The translations under genes and the position numbers were made by a program. Of a stretch of DNA of 64,000 bases, positions 24,968-33,756 are shown piece after piece. The DNA lies in the NCBI GenBank assembly GCA_023418925.1, contig JAEZYS010000025.1, positions 1 to 64,000 on the forward strand. The letters run 5' to 3'. Below the pieces are notes generated by a model, which was not told the origin of the DNA, did no database searches, and worked only from the letters and a program-made list of their open reading frames with translations. Source of the stretch: Bacillota bacterium (GTDB lineage Bacteria; Bacillota; Clostridia; Oscillospirales; Ruminococcaceae). The first letter of the stretch is position 1. Each line of letters starts with the position of its first letter.

Positions 24968-25881
24968 AATCAGCAGGCAGTGAATACTGTGGTATTATCT
25001 GTATAGATAAGCCACAGGGATTCACTTCCTTTGATGTCATTGCAAAGCTAAGAGGAATACTTAAAATCAAGCGTCTGGGACATGCTGGCACTCTTGATCC
25101 GATGGCAACAGGAGTTCTTCCCGTGTTTGTAGGAAAGGCTACAAAGGCATGTGATATTCTTCCCGACCATGACAAGACCTACGAGGCAGGATTTAAACTT
25201 GGCGAAACTACAGATACACAGGACATCACAGGAACAGTGACAAACAAGGTTGAATCATTCAATGTGTCTGCTGATGATATTAACAATGCCCTTAAAAAAT
25301 TCAGGGGGAATATCATGCAGATACCGCCTATGTATTCAGCGGTTTCCGTCGGCGGAAAAAGGCTTTATGACCTTGCAAGGAAAGGCATTGAAGTTGAGCG
25401 TGAAGCAAGACCAATTACCGTTTATAACCTTGAGCTTTTGAATTATGATGAGAAAAGTGCATGCGGTGTAATGAGTATATCCTGTTCAAAAGGCACATAT
25501 ATAAGAACATTGATAAATGATATAGGTGATGCTCTTTCCTGCGGTGGAATAATGACAACACTGATACGGACATCTGCCTGCGGTTTCGGGCTTGAAAGCT
25601 GTACAACTCTTGATGAACTTCAATCGGTAAATGCAGAGAAAAAGTTTCTTGACAGATTCATATATCCTATTGAAAATGTTTTTATGTCTTGTCCTGAAAT
25701 ACGCATTTCAGGAGCGCAGGAGCGAATGTACAGAAACGGTGTCAAGCTTGATTCAGAAAGAGTAAAAATACCGGAAAAAGCAGAGCGTTATCGTGTTTAT
25801 GGCAGTAATGAGTTTATCGGAACTGCTTATATTGACTATGAAAAAAATGAACTCAGGGCAGAAAAGAATTTTCTTGCTTAA
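24955..25881 (+). CDS. truB: tRNA pseudouridine(55) synthase
   Basis: It makes pseudouridine at tRNA position 55. The catalytic Asp48 lies in HAGTLDPMATGVLP; KLRGILKIKRLGHAG, YEAGFKLGETTDTQD and SKGTYIRTLINDIG follow. 308 residues. It ends in TAA, in the same reading frame as the following ribF, and only 9 bases before the presumed ribF start. Confidence 0.94.
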   Translation: MDGLKSAGSEYCGIICIDKPQGFTSFDVIAKLRGILKIKRLGHAGTLDPMATGVLPVFVGKATKACDILPDHDKTYEAGFKLGETTDTQDITGTVTNKVESFNVSADDINNALKKFRGNIMQIPPMYSAVSVGGKRLYDLARKGIEVEREARPITVYNLELLNYDEKSACGVMSISCSKGTYIRTLINDIGDALSCGGIMTTLIRTSACGFGLESCTTLDELQSVNAEKKFLDRFIYPIENVFMSCPEIRISGAQERMYRNGVKLDSERVKIPEKAERYRVYGSNEFIGTAYIDYEKNELRAEKNFLA

Positions 25882-25890
25882 GAGGGTGAT

Positions 25891-26847
25891 ATTACGATAG
25901 ATTTAACAGGAACAAATGAAATTCCGAAAACAAACACAGCAGTTGCAGTGGGTTTGTTTGACGGACTGCATTATGGTCACAGAACAGTTATAAAATACGC
26001 AGTTGATATTGCACATGAAAATAATTGCATTGAGCCTGCCGTTTTTACTTTTGAAACGGATACGGTAACATCAAAATGCTCAGGGAATCTCGAGTATATC
26101 ATGTCGAGGGATCTGAAACGTGAGATGCTTGAATCGCTTGGGGTTAGGTATATTTATTCACCTGACTTTATGAACTTTAAAAATCTTACAGCTGAGGAAT
26201 TTGTTACACTTGTACTTAATGACAAGCTGTGCGCACAGTATGTGATTTGCGGTGAGGATTTCAGGTTCGGGCATGGTGCTTCAAGTGGTGTTGATGACCT
26301 GAAAAAACTATGTCAGAAATTCGGCATTGAAGTCATTGTCATACCGCCAGTAAAAGAATTAGGAGATAGAAGAATCTCATCTACCCTTATCCGTGAATAT
26401 ATAAGGCAGGGAGATGTTGAAACAGCAAATAAGCTGTTGGGATACCCGTTTCAGTTCAGACTTCCTGTAACATACGGAAATCAGATAGGAAGAACAATAA
26501 GCTTTCCGACTATAAATCAGATTATGCCAAAGAAGCAGATTTTGCCTAAATTCGGGGTATATGCTTCAAAGGTGGAGTTTGCCGGTATGCGTTTTCTCGG
26601 AGTTACTAATGTTGGTGTCAAGCCGACAGTAGGAGGTCAGCATTCTCCGCTTGCGGAGACTTTTATAATAGATTTTAACGGTGATCTTTATGGTGAATCC
26701 GTTAAGGTAATGCTCACAAAATTCATTAGGCCTGAAAAGAAATTTTCAGGAATAGATGAACTTATGATGCAGATAAAATCCGATGTTGAAACTGTAAAGC
26801 AAATAAATATATCAGCACTGAAAAGGTGCTGCGGAAGGAATGAATAA
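25891..26847 (+). CDS. ribF: Bifunctional riboflavin kinase/FAD synthetase, non-AUG start
   Basis: It makes FMN from riboflavin and FAD from FMN. N-terminal nucleotidyl transferase: AVAVGLFDGLHYGHRTVI, with SSTLIREYI; C-terminal kinase: GRTISFPTINQ, GVTNVGVKPTVGG. No ATG, GTG or TTG lies in frame between the truB stop (25879-25881) and GTG 25948. Starting at 25948 would delete the first beta strand, AVAV. GAGGGTGAT is followed by ATT ACG ATA, so I place the start at ATT 25891 (318 residues). ACG, ATA or a sequencing error are alternatives. Confidence 0.85.
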   Translation: MTIDLTGTNEIPKTNTAVAVGLFDGLHYGHRTVIKYAVDIAHENNCIEPAVFTFETDTVTSKCSGNLEYIMSRDLKREMLESLGVRYIYSPDFMNFKNLTAEEFVTLVLNDKLCAQYVICGEDFRFGHGASSGVDDLKKLCQKFGIEVIVIPPVKELGDRRISSTLIREYIRQGDVETANKLLGYPFQFRLPVTYGNQIGRTISFPTINQIMPKKQILPKFGVYASKVEFAGMRFLGVTNVGVKPTVGGQHSPLAETFIIDFNGDLYGESVKVMLTKFIRPEKKFSGIDELMMQIKSDVETVKQINISALKRCCGRNE

Positions 26848-26849
26848 TC

Positions 26850-28304
26850 TTGAAAACAGAGAATGTCAGAACCAGATTTGCACCTAGTCCAACTGGCTAT
26901 ATGCATATCGGAAACTTGAGAACAGCTCTTTTTACCTACCTCATTGCAAGGAAATATAATGGAAAGTTTATTCTTCGTATTGAGGATACTGATCAAGGAA
27001 GATATGTTGAGGGTGCAACAGAGGTTATTTACGATACATTAAAAAAATGTGGTCTAAACTGGGATGAGGGCCCTGATATAGGCGGTCCTGTAGGTCCATA
27101 TATTCAATCCGAAAGAATGGGAATCTTTAAGGAATATGCTGAAAAGCTTGTTGCAAGCGGAAATGCATACTACTGCTTCTGCACAAAGGAGCGTATGGAC
27201 GAGCTTCACAAGGAACAGCAGGCACATGGAATTTCGCCGACATATGACAGACATTGCCGTAATCTTTCCAAGGAAGAAGTTCAGAAGCTTCTTGATGCCG
27301 GAACGCCTTATGTAATCAGGCAGAAGATACCTATGGATGGAGTTACAACCTTCCATGATGAGCTTTACGGAGATATAAAGGTTGAAAATAAGGAACTTGA
27401 TGACCAGATTCTTATAAAGGCAGACGGAATGCCGACATATAACTTTGCAAATGTTGTAGATGACCATCTTATGGGTATCACACACGTTGTAAGAGGAAAT
27501 GAGTATCTTTCATCAGCACCAAAGTACAATCTTCTTTATGAGGCATTTGGCTGGGAAGTACCTTGCTATATCCATGTTGAACATATTATGAGAGATGCAC
27601 AGCACAAACTTTCAAAGCGTGACGGTGATGCATACTTCGGCGATTTTGTTGAAAGAGGATATACAATTCCTGCAATCATGAACTACATTGCACTTCTCGG
27701 ATGGGCGCCAAAGGGTGAAAATGAGATATTTTCACTTGAAGAACTTGTTGATGAGTTTGATATTTCAGGACTTTCAAAGTCCCCTGCAATATTTGACCCT
27801 GTAAAGATGAAGGCTATAAATGCTGAATATATCAGACGTATGTCACATGATGAATTTAAAGCTGCTGCAATGCCATATATCAGGCAGACAGTAAAGCGTG
27901 ACGATATAGACTTTGATGTACTTGTAAATACACTTCAGCCAAGAGCAGAACTGTTTACTGATATTCCTGAAAAGGTTGACTTCATTGATGAAGTACCTGA
28001 GTACAGCAACGATCTCTACTTCAACAAAAAGATGAAAACAACTCCGGAATCTTCATTGGATGCATTGAAAATGTCTCTGTCTGTCCTTGAAAGTGTTTCA
28101 GACTGGAATGAAGAATCTATTCATTCAGCTTTGTTTGCAGAAATTGAAAAGCAGGGAGTAAAGAACGGGTGGTTGCTCCTTCCGCTTAGAGTTGCTCTTT
28201 CGGGCAAGGCTATGACTCCAGGTGGAGGAGTTGAGCTTGCTGCTGTTCTTGGTAAGGAAATTACAATTGAACGAGTACAGAAATCTATACAAAAATTGTC
28301 TTAA
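26850..28304 (+). CDS. gltX: Glutamyl-tRNA synthetase
   Basis: A class I synthetase of 484 residues that charges tRNA-Glu (and possibly tRNA-Gln, to be amidated later). HIGH motif is GYMHIGN (His19); KMSKS is KLSKRDGD near 252; RIEDTDQGRYVEGA and VVDDHLMGITHVVRG are also present. TTG start, two bases after ribF, with GGAAGGAA 9 bases upstream. It ends the long operon. Confidence 0.95.
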   Translation: MKTENVRTRFAPSPTGYMHIGNLRTALFTYLIARKYNGKFILRIEDTDQGRYVEGATEVIYDTLKKCGLNWDEGPDIGGPVGPYIQSERMGIFKEYAEKLVASGNAYYCFCTKERMDELHKEQQAHGISPTYDRHCRNLSKEEVQKLLDAGTPYVIRQKIPMDGVTTFHDELYGDIKVENKELDDQILIKADGMPTYNFANVVDDHLMGITHVVRGNEYLSSAPKYNLLYEAFGWEVPCYIHVEHIMRDAQHKLSKRDGDAYFGDFVERGYTIPAIMNYIALLGWAPKGENEIFSLEELVDEFDISGLSKSPAIFDPVKMKAINAEYIRRMSHDEFKAAAMPYIRQTVKRDDIDFDVLVNTLQPRAELFTDIPEKVDFIDEVPEYSNDLYFNKKMKTTPESSLDALKMSLSVLESVSDWNEESIHSALFAEIEKQGVKNGWLLLPLRVALSGKAMTPGGGVELAAVLGKEITIERVQKSIQKLS

Positions 28305-28317
28305 TTTCATCACATAA

Positions 28318-28356
28318 TTTACACATTAGGCTGGTAATATAGCTGAGGTGTGTAAA
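28318..28356 (+). other. Hairpin after gltX
   Basis: TTTACACA pairs with TGTGTAAA around a 23-base loop. It is followed by AATTTTAAATTTC, not a clean T-run. It is possibly a weak terminator between gltX and the ABC operon; a second small hairpin, GCCGG/CCGGT, lies near 28416. Confidence 0.35.
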
Positions 28357-28460
28357 GAATTTTAAATTTCTAAGTATGTTATCATATATAGAAATTGATG
28401 TTTGTTCATTTTTTGCCGGAGAAACCGGTATGTTTAATAAAATGGAAGGATGGTCGTGCA

Positions 28461-29501
28461 ATGATTGAGGTAAAAAACCTTACCAAGCAGTATGGTCAGA
28501 AAAAGGCACTGGACAACATTTCCTTTACCGTTCAGGACGGAGAAATTCTTGGTTTCCTGGGCCCTAACGGCGCTGGAAAATCAACAACTATGAATATTCT
28601 TACCGGATATATTTCGTCAACTGACGGAAAGGTACTTATCAATGGTGTAGATATTCTTGACGAGCCAACAAAAGCAAAGAAAAATATAGGATATCTTCCA
28701 GAGCAGCCACCTGTTTATCAGGATATGACTGTTAAGGAATATCTTAACTTTGTGTTTGAACTGAAAAAGTGCAAGCTCCCAAGGAAACAACACATTGAAG
28801 AAATATGCAAGCTTGTTAAGATCACTGATGTTTATGACCGTATGATAAGAAATCTTTCAAAGGGTTACAGACAAAGAGTTGGTCTTGCGCAGGCTTTGAT
28901 AAACAATCCTCCGATACTTATTCTTGACGAGCCAACAGTAGGTCTTGACCCTAAGCAGATTCTTGAAATCCGTTCACTTATCAAGAAGCTGGGCAAGAAA
29001 CACACAGTAATTCTCTCCTCTCATATACTGCCTGAAATTCAGGCTGTCTGTGACAGAGTCGTTATTATAAACAGGGGCAAGATTGCTGCTGATGATACAA
29101 CAGAACATCTTACAAACGATATTTCTGCTGACTATAAGCTTGTTGCAAGAATTGATGGTCCTAAGGAGGAAATTCTTAAGGTTATAAAGACAATTCCTGG
29201 CGTAATCAAAGTTGTCGGAGATATGGAACGTGAGCCTGGTATATTTGATTATGAAATTGAAGTCAAGGAAAATACAGACATAAGAAGTGAAATATTCAAG
29301 AGAGTTGTTGACAGGAAGTGGATAATCCTGGGACTCAAGGCTGATGAAGTTACTCTTGAAGACATCTTCCTTAAGATTATTATGGGTGATACCGTAAATA
29401 TATCAACAAAAAAGAAATCCGAAAATAAAAAGCCAGAGGATAAAAAAGCTGACAGCCATAATAAAGCTGATGAAGCAGAATCAGACGGGGGTGAAGAGTA
29501 A
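28461..29501 (+). CDS. ABC transporter ATP-binding protein (GldA-like)
   Basis: 346 residues. Walker A GPNGAGKST, signature LSKGYRQRVG and Walker B LILDEPT are all present, followed by the long C-terminal extension usual in ABC-2 ATPases, here ending in a charged Lys/Glu/Asp tail. With the next three genes it forms a Gld-like transporter operon. The start is ATG 28461 (site GGAAGGA); an in-frame ATG at 28395 has no site. The stop overlaps the permease ATG by one base. Confidence 0.92.
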   Translation: MIEVKNLTKQYGQKKALDNISFTVQDGEILGFLGPNGAGKSTTMNILTGYISSTDGKVLINGVDILDEPTKAKKNIGYLPEQPPVYQDMTVKEYLNFVFELKKCKLPRKQHIEEICKLVKITDVYDRMIRNLSKGYRQRVGLAQALINNPPILILDEPTVGLDPKQILEIRSLIKKLGKKHTVILSSHILPEIQAVCDRVVIINRGKIAADDTTEHLTNDISADYKLVARIDGPKEEILKVIKTIPGVIKVVGDMEREPGIFDYEIEVKENTDIRSEIFKRVVDRKWIILGLKADEVTLEDIFLKIIMGDTVNISTKKKSENKKPEDKKADSHNKADEAESDGGEE

Positions 29502-30208
29502 TGGGTGCTATATTCAGAAAAGAAATCAAAACGTATTTCACATCACCTATTGCATATGTTTTTCTTGCAGTATTTTACCTTTTCACAGGTTATTATTTTG
29601 TAGGTGTTAACATTTACGGTGCCACAACTAACCTCAGCACCGTTTTTACAATTGTATTTTTTATTATGATGATTCTTCTTCCTCTTCTAACAATGAGATT
29701 GTTTACGGAAGAGAAAAAGCAGAAAACAGAACAAGGATTGCTCACAGCCCCTGTAAATCTTTACGAAATAGTACTTGGTAAGTTTTTTGCCGCTACAACA
29801 TTATTTATTCTCGGTATGCTTATTTATGTAGTATTTTCTCTGACACTCAAGGGTATTGCAGGTTCAGTTGAAATTGCATCAACAGTCGGCAGCTTTATCG
29901 CACTGTTTCTTCTCGGAACAAGCTTTATTGCAATAGGTATATTTATTTCTTCAACAACAGAAAATCAGGTTGTTGCAGCAATACTCAGTTTTATTGTAAT
30001 ATTCTTCTTCTATTTGATTGATACTCTTTCATCAAATCTTAAAAATGAATTTATATCAAACATATTGAACAGGTTAAGCTTCTATACAAGATTTACTGAA
30101 GTATCAACAGGAATTCTTGATATAACGAGTATAGTATTCTTTATAAGTGTTATTGTATTATTTAATTTCCTGACCATCAGGGTGCTTGAAAAGCGCCGTT
30201 GGGCTTGA
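29501..30208 (+). CDS. ABC-2 type permease (GldF-like)
   Basis: 235 residues with six membrane segments. The N-terminal IFRKEIKTYFTSPIAYVFL and MRLFTEEKKQKTEQGLLTAP are hallmarks of the GldF/CcmB-like ABC-2 permeases. It forms the membrane channel for the preceding ATPase. In Bacteroidetes GldF serves gliding; in non-gliding clostridia the substrate is not known to me. Confidence 0.9.
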   Translation: MGAIFRKEIKTYFTSPIAYVFLAVFYLFTGYYFVGVNIYGATTNLSTVFTIVFFIMMILLPLLTMRLFTEEKKQKTEQGLLTAPVNLYEIVLGKFFAATTLFILGMLIYVVFSLTLKGIAGSVEIASTVGSFIALFLLGTSFIAIGIFISSTTENQVVAAILSFIVIFFFYLIDTLSSNLKNEFISNILNRLSFYTRFTEVSTGILDITSIVFFISVIVLFNFLTIRVLEKRRWA

Positions 30209-30226
30209 TTAGGGGAGGGGAATAAA

Positions 30227-31714
30227 ATGGGAAAGATAAATTTTAACAAGAAAAAGTTCAAGTATGGTTCTCTTGCTACTATAATTACAGTTGTAGTTAT
30301 TGCAATTATTGTAGTCTTAAACGTTATTCTTGAAATTGCAGCTGATAAGGTTAACATGAAGATTGACTTAACACAAAATCAGATATTCCAGATTTCTCAG
30401 GATTCAATAGACTACCTTAATACACTCGGTGAGGATGATGATATTGAAATAATAGCAATGTCAGATGAGTATGTTTTTAAAAATTCAGACTATGTTTATT
30501 ATAAGCAGGCATATGAGGTGCTTAAGAAGTATGTCGCAAACTCAGACAAGGTAACACTTAAGTTTGTGGATAAGACAAAGGACCCTACTTACATCGAGCA
30601 GTTTAAGACAATTTACAGTGGTCAGATCAGCGAATACAGTATAATTGTAAGACATGGCGACAGAATGAAAGTTTTCTCAATTCAGGATCTTTATAATATT
30701 GAAGTCGACTATAACACTTATCAGCAGAAAATCACATCTTCAAAGGCAGAACAGGTAATTACATCTGCAATTATGTATGTAACTGATCCATCTCCTATGA
30801 AGGCAGTTGTTTTTGATGTTCAGGTTGCAGGACCAGATAATACTAACATTACCACAATGCTTGACAGAAATGGATATGAGGTTGTAACAATCAATCCTCT
30901 TAACGATCCTATTCCTGAGGATGCTGCAATTGTTGTAATAAATGCTCCTTTGAATGACTTCCCTGAGACTCTTGTTAAGAGAATATATGAATACCTTGAA
31001 AATGACGGCAAATATGGCAAGAACCTAATGTATATTGCTGACTATAATCAGAATACAACACCAAATATTGATGCACTCCTTTCTGAATGGGGAATAGATT
31101 TTGGTGATGGTGTTATCTTTGAAACACAACAGGACAAGGTTGTTGACAAGCCTTATCAAGTTAAAACATATATTCCTGATACTGTTTATGATACTTTTGC
31201 TCAGAACGTTGTAAACAAGCAGCTACCTGCTATTGCTTACTACGCACGTCCGATAAACCTTACTTTTGCAACATCAGGCAAGGTTACTACTATGCCTATT
31301 CTCTGTACTGCTGATTCCTCTTATGTTCTTACACAGGAACTTTACCAGGAATTCCAGGAAGGAAACAAGGATATGCCAGCAACAAGTGTTCAGAACGTAA
31401 TAACTTCATCTGAAAAGGTATCAGCTGATGGAACAACAAAGAGCACTATACTTGCAGTAGGTTCATCATATCTGTTTGATACTTACTATACAGATGCAAC
31501 ATTTTATAATAACGGTGAGTTCTTTATTTCATCCGTTAATAACATTACTGGAAAGGCAGCGGGAATTACAATTGTGCCTAAGGATTTCGGAACAGAAAGA
31601 TTTGATATTGATCTTAAAACATATAATGCTTGTAAGGTAGTATTTATTTTCATAATCCCTGGTGCTGTTATTATTGCAGGTATTGCAGTATGGCTGAAAA
31701 GGAGACGTAGCTGA
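30227..31714 (+). CDS. GldG-family ABC transporter auxiliary protein
   Basis: 495 residues: one N-terminal anchor (about 15-40), a large external domain with the family signature KVNMKIDLTQNQIFQISQDS and VTLKFVDKTKDPTYIEQF, and a C-terminal membrane helix followed by KRRRS. These auxiliary proteins pair with GldF-type permeases. Its stop overlaps the next ATG by one base. Confidence 0.88.
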   Translation: MGKINFNKKKFKYGSLATIITVVVIAIIVVLNVILEIAADKVNMKIDLTQNQIFQISQDSIDYLNTLGEDDDIEIIAMSDEYVFKNSDYVYYKQAYEVLKKYVANSDKVTLKFVDKTKDPTYIEQFKTIYSGQISEYSIIVRHGDRMKVFSIQDLYNIEVDYNTYQQKITSSKAEQVITSAIMYVTDPSPMKAVVFDVQVAGPDNTNITTMLDRNGYEVVTINPLNDPIPEDAAIVVINAPLNDFPETLVKRIYEYLENDGKYGKNLMYIADYNQNTTPNIDALLSEWGIDFGDGVIFETQQDKVVDKPYQVKTYIPDTVYDTFAQNVVNKQLPAIAYYARPINLTFATSGKVTTMPILCTADSSYVLTQELYQEFQEGNKDMPATSVQNVITSSEKVSADGTTKSTILAVGSSYLFDTYYTDATFYNNGEFFISSVNNITGKAAGITIVPKDFGTERFDIDLKTYNACKVVFIFIIPGAVIIAGIAVWLKRRRS

Positions 31715-33171
31715 TGAGTTCAAGGTTAAAAGGTATTATAGCCGGAGCTATTGTGCTGCTTGCACTTGTGGGAGTTCTTATCTGGGTAATGCTTTTACCT
31801 TCTGAAGAAGAAAAACAGGATGCAGGTTCTGATGCATCACAGCAGATGTCCTCACTTATTTATGACAAGAACCCTCAGGACATAGTTACACTTTCCATAG
31901 AAAATGAATACGGATCATATAAGATTGAGAAGTTATCTGATGGACTTTATATTATTTTAGATTATGCATATATTCCTCTTGACAGTTATAGAATTCAGCA
32001 GATGCTTGAAAATGCCGCATCAATAACGGTTCAGCAGACCGTTTTAGAAAATGCAGAGGAATTTTCAAAGTATGGTCTTGATAAACCAAGAGCAACAGTA
32101 TCAGCTTCATTTGGTAAAGACGGCGAAGACGTCAAAGAATTTATTATCGGTAATGAGACACCAACTGAAGGTAAATCATATTTTGCATTCAAGGGTGAAA
32201 AAACTGTATATACAATCAATGATGATGCTTTTCAATTATACCTTGCAGACAAGACTGTTTGTTTTGAGGATACAGTATATACCCAGTACCAGCCGTCAGA
32301 TAAAAATGACACTACCAATTATAAGAAGATAAACAAGATCACCATTGAAAGAAAAGATCTTGATTCCAATATGGTAATTGAGTATGATGACAGAAAAGCT
32401 GATACAGACATGACAGTTACAAATGTTGTTGCATATAAAATGATTGAGCCAATTAAGGTAAACCTTGATTCAAGAACCTGCCGTAAGGTTACAGAGGATG
32501 TTTTCGGATTGACAGCTGCAAAGGTTGCTGCTGTTGCTCCTAATGATGAACAGCTTGCTGAATATGGCTTGACTGATCCTTTTGCAAAGGTTACGATGGA
32601 CATACCTACAGGCGATTTTGCGATGATAATCGGAAATGAATACACAAATGAGTCAGAGGGTATATCAGGCAGGTATTGCTATGTTAAAGGAATTGATGTT
32701 GTGTATGTATTCAACAACGATTCTCTCCCATGGGCAACTGTAAAGCCTGTTGATATCATTATAAAGAAGCTTACAAATAATGACATAAGCACTGTTTCAT
32801 CTATTGATTTTGATGATGGTAATAAAATTACTAAAATAACTGTTACAGGTGATTCAGAAGAAAATCTTAAAGCAAAGCTTGATGGAAAAGACATGGATTC
32901 AGCATTGTTCAAGAATTTTTATAAATTTATAATCAGTGGAAATGCTGAAGAGGTTTACACTGAAGATACCAATGCTAAGGCAGATTTCATTATGACTGTA
33001 AAATCCGTAGCAGGAACAGATACTATTGAATTCATACCATCAGGAAACAGAAAAACAATTGTTAAGATTAACGGCAAGGTAAGCTTCAAATGTAAAACCG
33101 CTTTTGTTGACAGGTTAAAAGAAAATCTTGAGTTGGTTAGAGACGGACAGAACATAGTGACATCATATTAA
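31714..33171 (+). CDS. DUF4340 domain protein of the Gld-like operon
   Basis: 485 residues: an N-terminal membrane helix (about 7-29), then repeated external DUF4340-type modules (LENAASITVQQTVLENAEEF, YGLDKPRATVSASF, and again AEYGLTDPFAKVTM). The repeated YGLxxP motif suggests two or three similar units. It is the usual partner of GldG-type proteins and is thought to sit at the cell surface with the transporter. Confidence 0.85.
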   Translation: MSSRLKGIIAGAIVLLALVGVLIWVMLLPSEEEKQDAGSDASQQMSSLIYDKNPQDIVTLSIENEYGSYKIEKLSDGLYIILDYAYIPLDSYRIQQMLENAASITVQQTVLENAEEFSKYGLDKPRATVSASFGKDGEDVKEFIIGNETPTEGKSYFAFKGEKTVYTINDDAFQLYLADKTVCFEDTVYTQYQPSDKNDTTNYKKINKITIERKDLDSNMVIEYDDRKADTDMTVTNVVAYKMIEPIKVNLDSRTCRKVTEDVFGLTAAKVAAVAPNDEQLAEYGLTDPFAKVTMDIPTGDFAMIIGNEYTNESEGISGRYCYVKGIDVVYVFNNDSLPWATVKPVDIIIKKLTNNDISTVSSIDFDDGNKITKITVTGDSEENLKAKLDGKDMDSALFKNFYKFIISGNAEEVYTEDTNAKADFIMTVKSVAGTDTIEFIPSGNRKTIVKINGKVSFKCKTAFVDRLKENLELVRDGQNIVTSY

Positions 33172-33225
33172 AAAAATGTAAGCGACTGATTTTTACACAT
33201 TTCTTGAAATAGTTGTGATAAAATA

Positions 33226-33281
33226 AATACTGTTGCAGAGAGATAAGTTCTTTTGAATTTATGTGCAACTGCAACAGTATT
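33226..33281 (+). terminator. Terminator with a long loop
   Basis: AATACTGTTGCAG pairs perfectly with CTGCAACAGTATT around a 30-base loop, followed by CCTTTATTTTTT. The loop is longer than for ordinary terminators. Confidence 0.6.
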
Positions 33282-33313
33282 CCTTTATTTTTTATAATAT
33301 ATTTTAGTGAGAC

Positions 33314-33343
33314 TTGCATTTTATAACTAATATATGATATAAT
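33314..33343 (+). promoter_or_regulatory. Promoter of the 104-residue orphan gene
   Basis: TTGCAT (33314-33319), an 18-base spacer and TATAAT (33338-33343), about 45 bases before the ATG. Confidence 0.55.
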
Positions 33344-33388
33344 ATATTGTAATGAGTAGAGGCAGCAATTACATAAGGAGGATACTAA

Positions 33389-33703
33389 ATGATCGAAACA
33401 GCAGTAAGCGAAAAGAAAGCAAAGAAAACGGATTTTTTCATGTATAAGGGCTATCCGCTTGTAAGAAACAAGGATACGATATATTACGGAAATATGTCAG
33501 ATAATTATGTAGTTATGATGCAGATTCTTGAAAAAACTAAAGTTGGTTCAATGGATGTTGCAAGCAAAGTAAAGATATATCAGATGGCAACAGATGAAAA
33601 GCTTAAGCCAAATGAAGCTATTGTTAAAACCAGTGAAAAATCCAGTTTATACGAAGCTCTTGATATTGCATATATATGGCTGACAAGAACAGTCAGTGAA
33701 TAA
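33389..33703 (+). CDS. Conserved-looking 104-residue protein, unknown
   Basis: I do not recognise a family. The protein is soluble and mixed alpha/beta: a Lys-rich start (EKKAKKTDFFMYKG), then LVRNKDTIYYGNMSDNYVVM, a middle with VASKVKIYQMA, and a helical end (SLYEALDIAYIWLTR). It has a good GGAGG site, its own promoter (33314-33343) and terminator (33723-33746), so it is a real monocistronic gene. The codon pattern is like its neighbours. Confidence 0.75.
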   Translation: MIETAVSEKKAKKTDFFMYKGYPLVRNKDTIYYGNMSDNYVVMMQILEKTKVGSMDVASKVKIYQMATDEKLKPNEAIVKTSEKSSLYEALDIAYIWLTRTVSE

Positions 33704-33722
33704 TGACATTTCGCAAAAAAAT

Positions 33723-33746
33723 AAACCGCCTGATTTCAGGCGGTTT
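33723..33746. terminator. Bidirectional terminator
   Basis: AAACCGCCTGA pairs with TCAGGCGGTTT around two bases; T-rich on the plus side and A-rich before it. It ends the 104-residue gene (+) and murA (-). Confidence 0.85.
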
Positions 33747-33756
33747 TCTATTTTTA

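Noticed and set aside
28318..28460. A riboswitch in front of the Gld-like operon
   Set aside because: Only simple hairpins are seen; no conserved core of c-di-GMP, TPP, FMN or other riboswitch that I know.
33219..33281. A small RNA gene made of an extended -10 (TG-A-TAAAAT) and the long-loop hairpin
   Set aside because: The predicted start falls inside the stem, which would destroy the hairpin, so a plain terminator is more likely.
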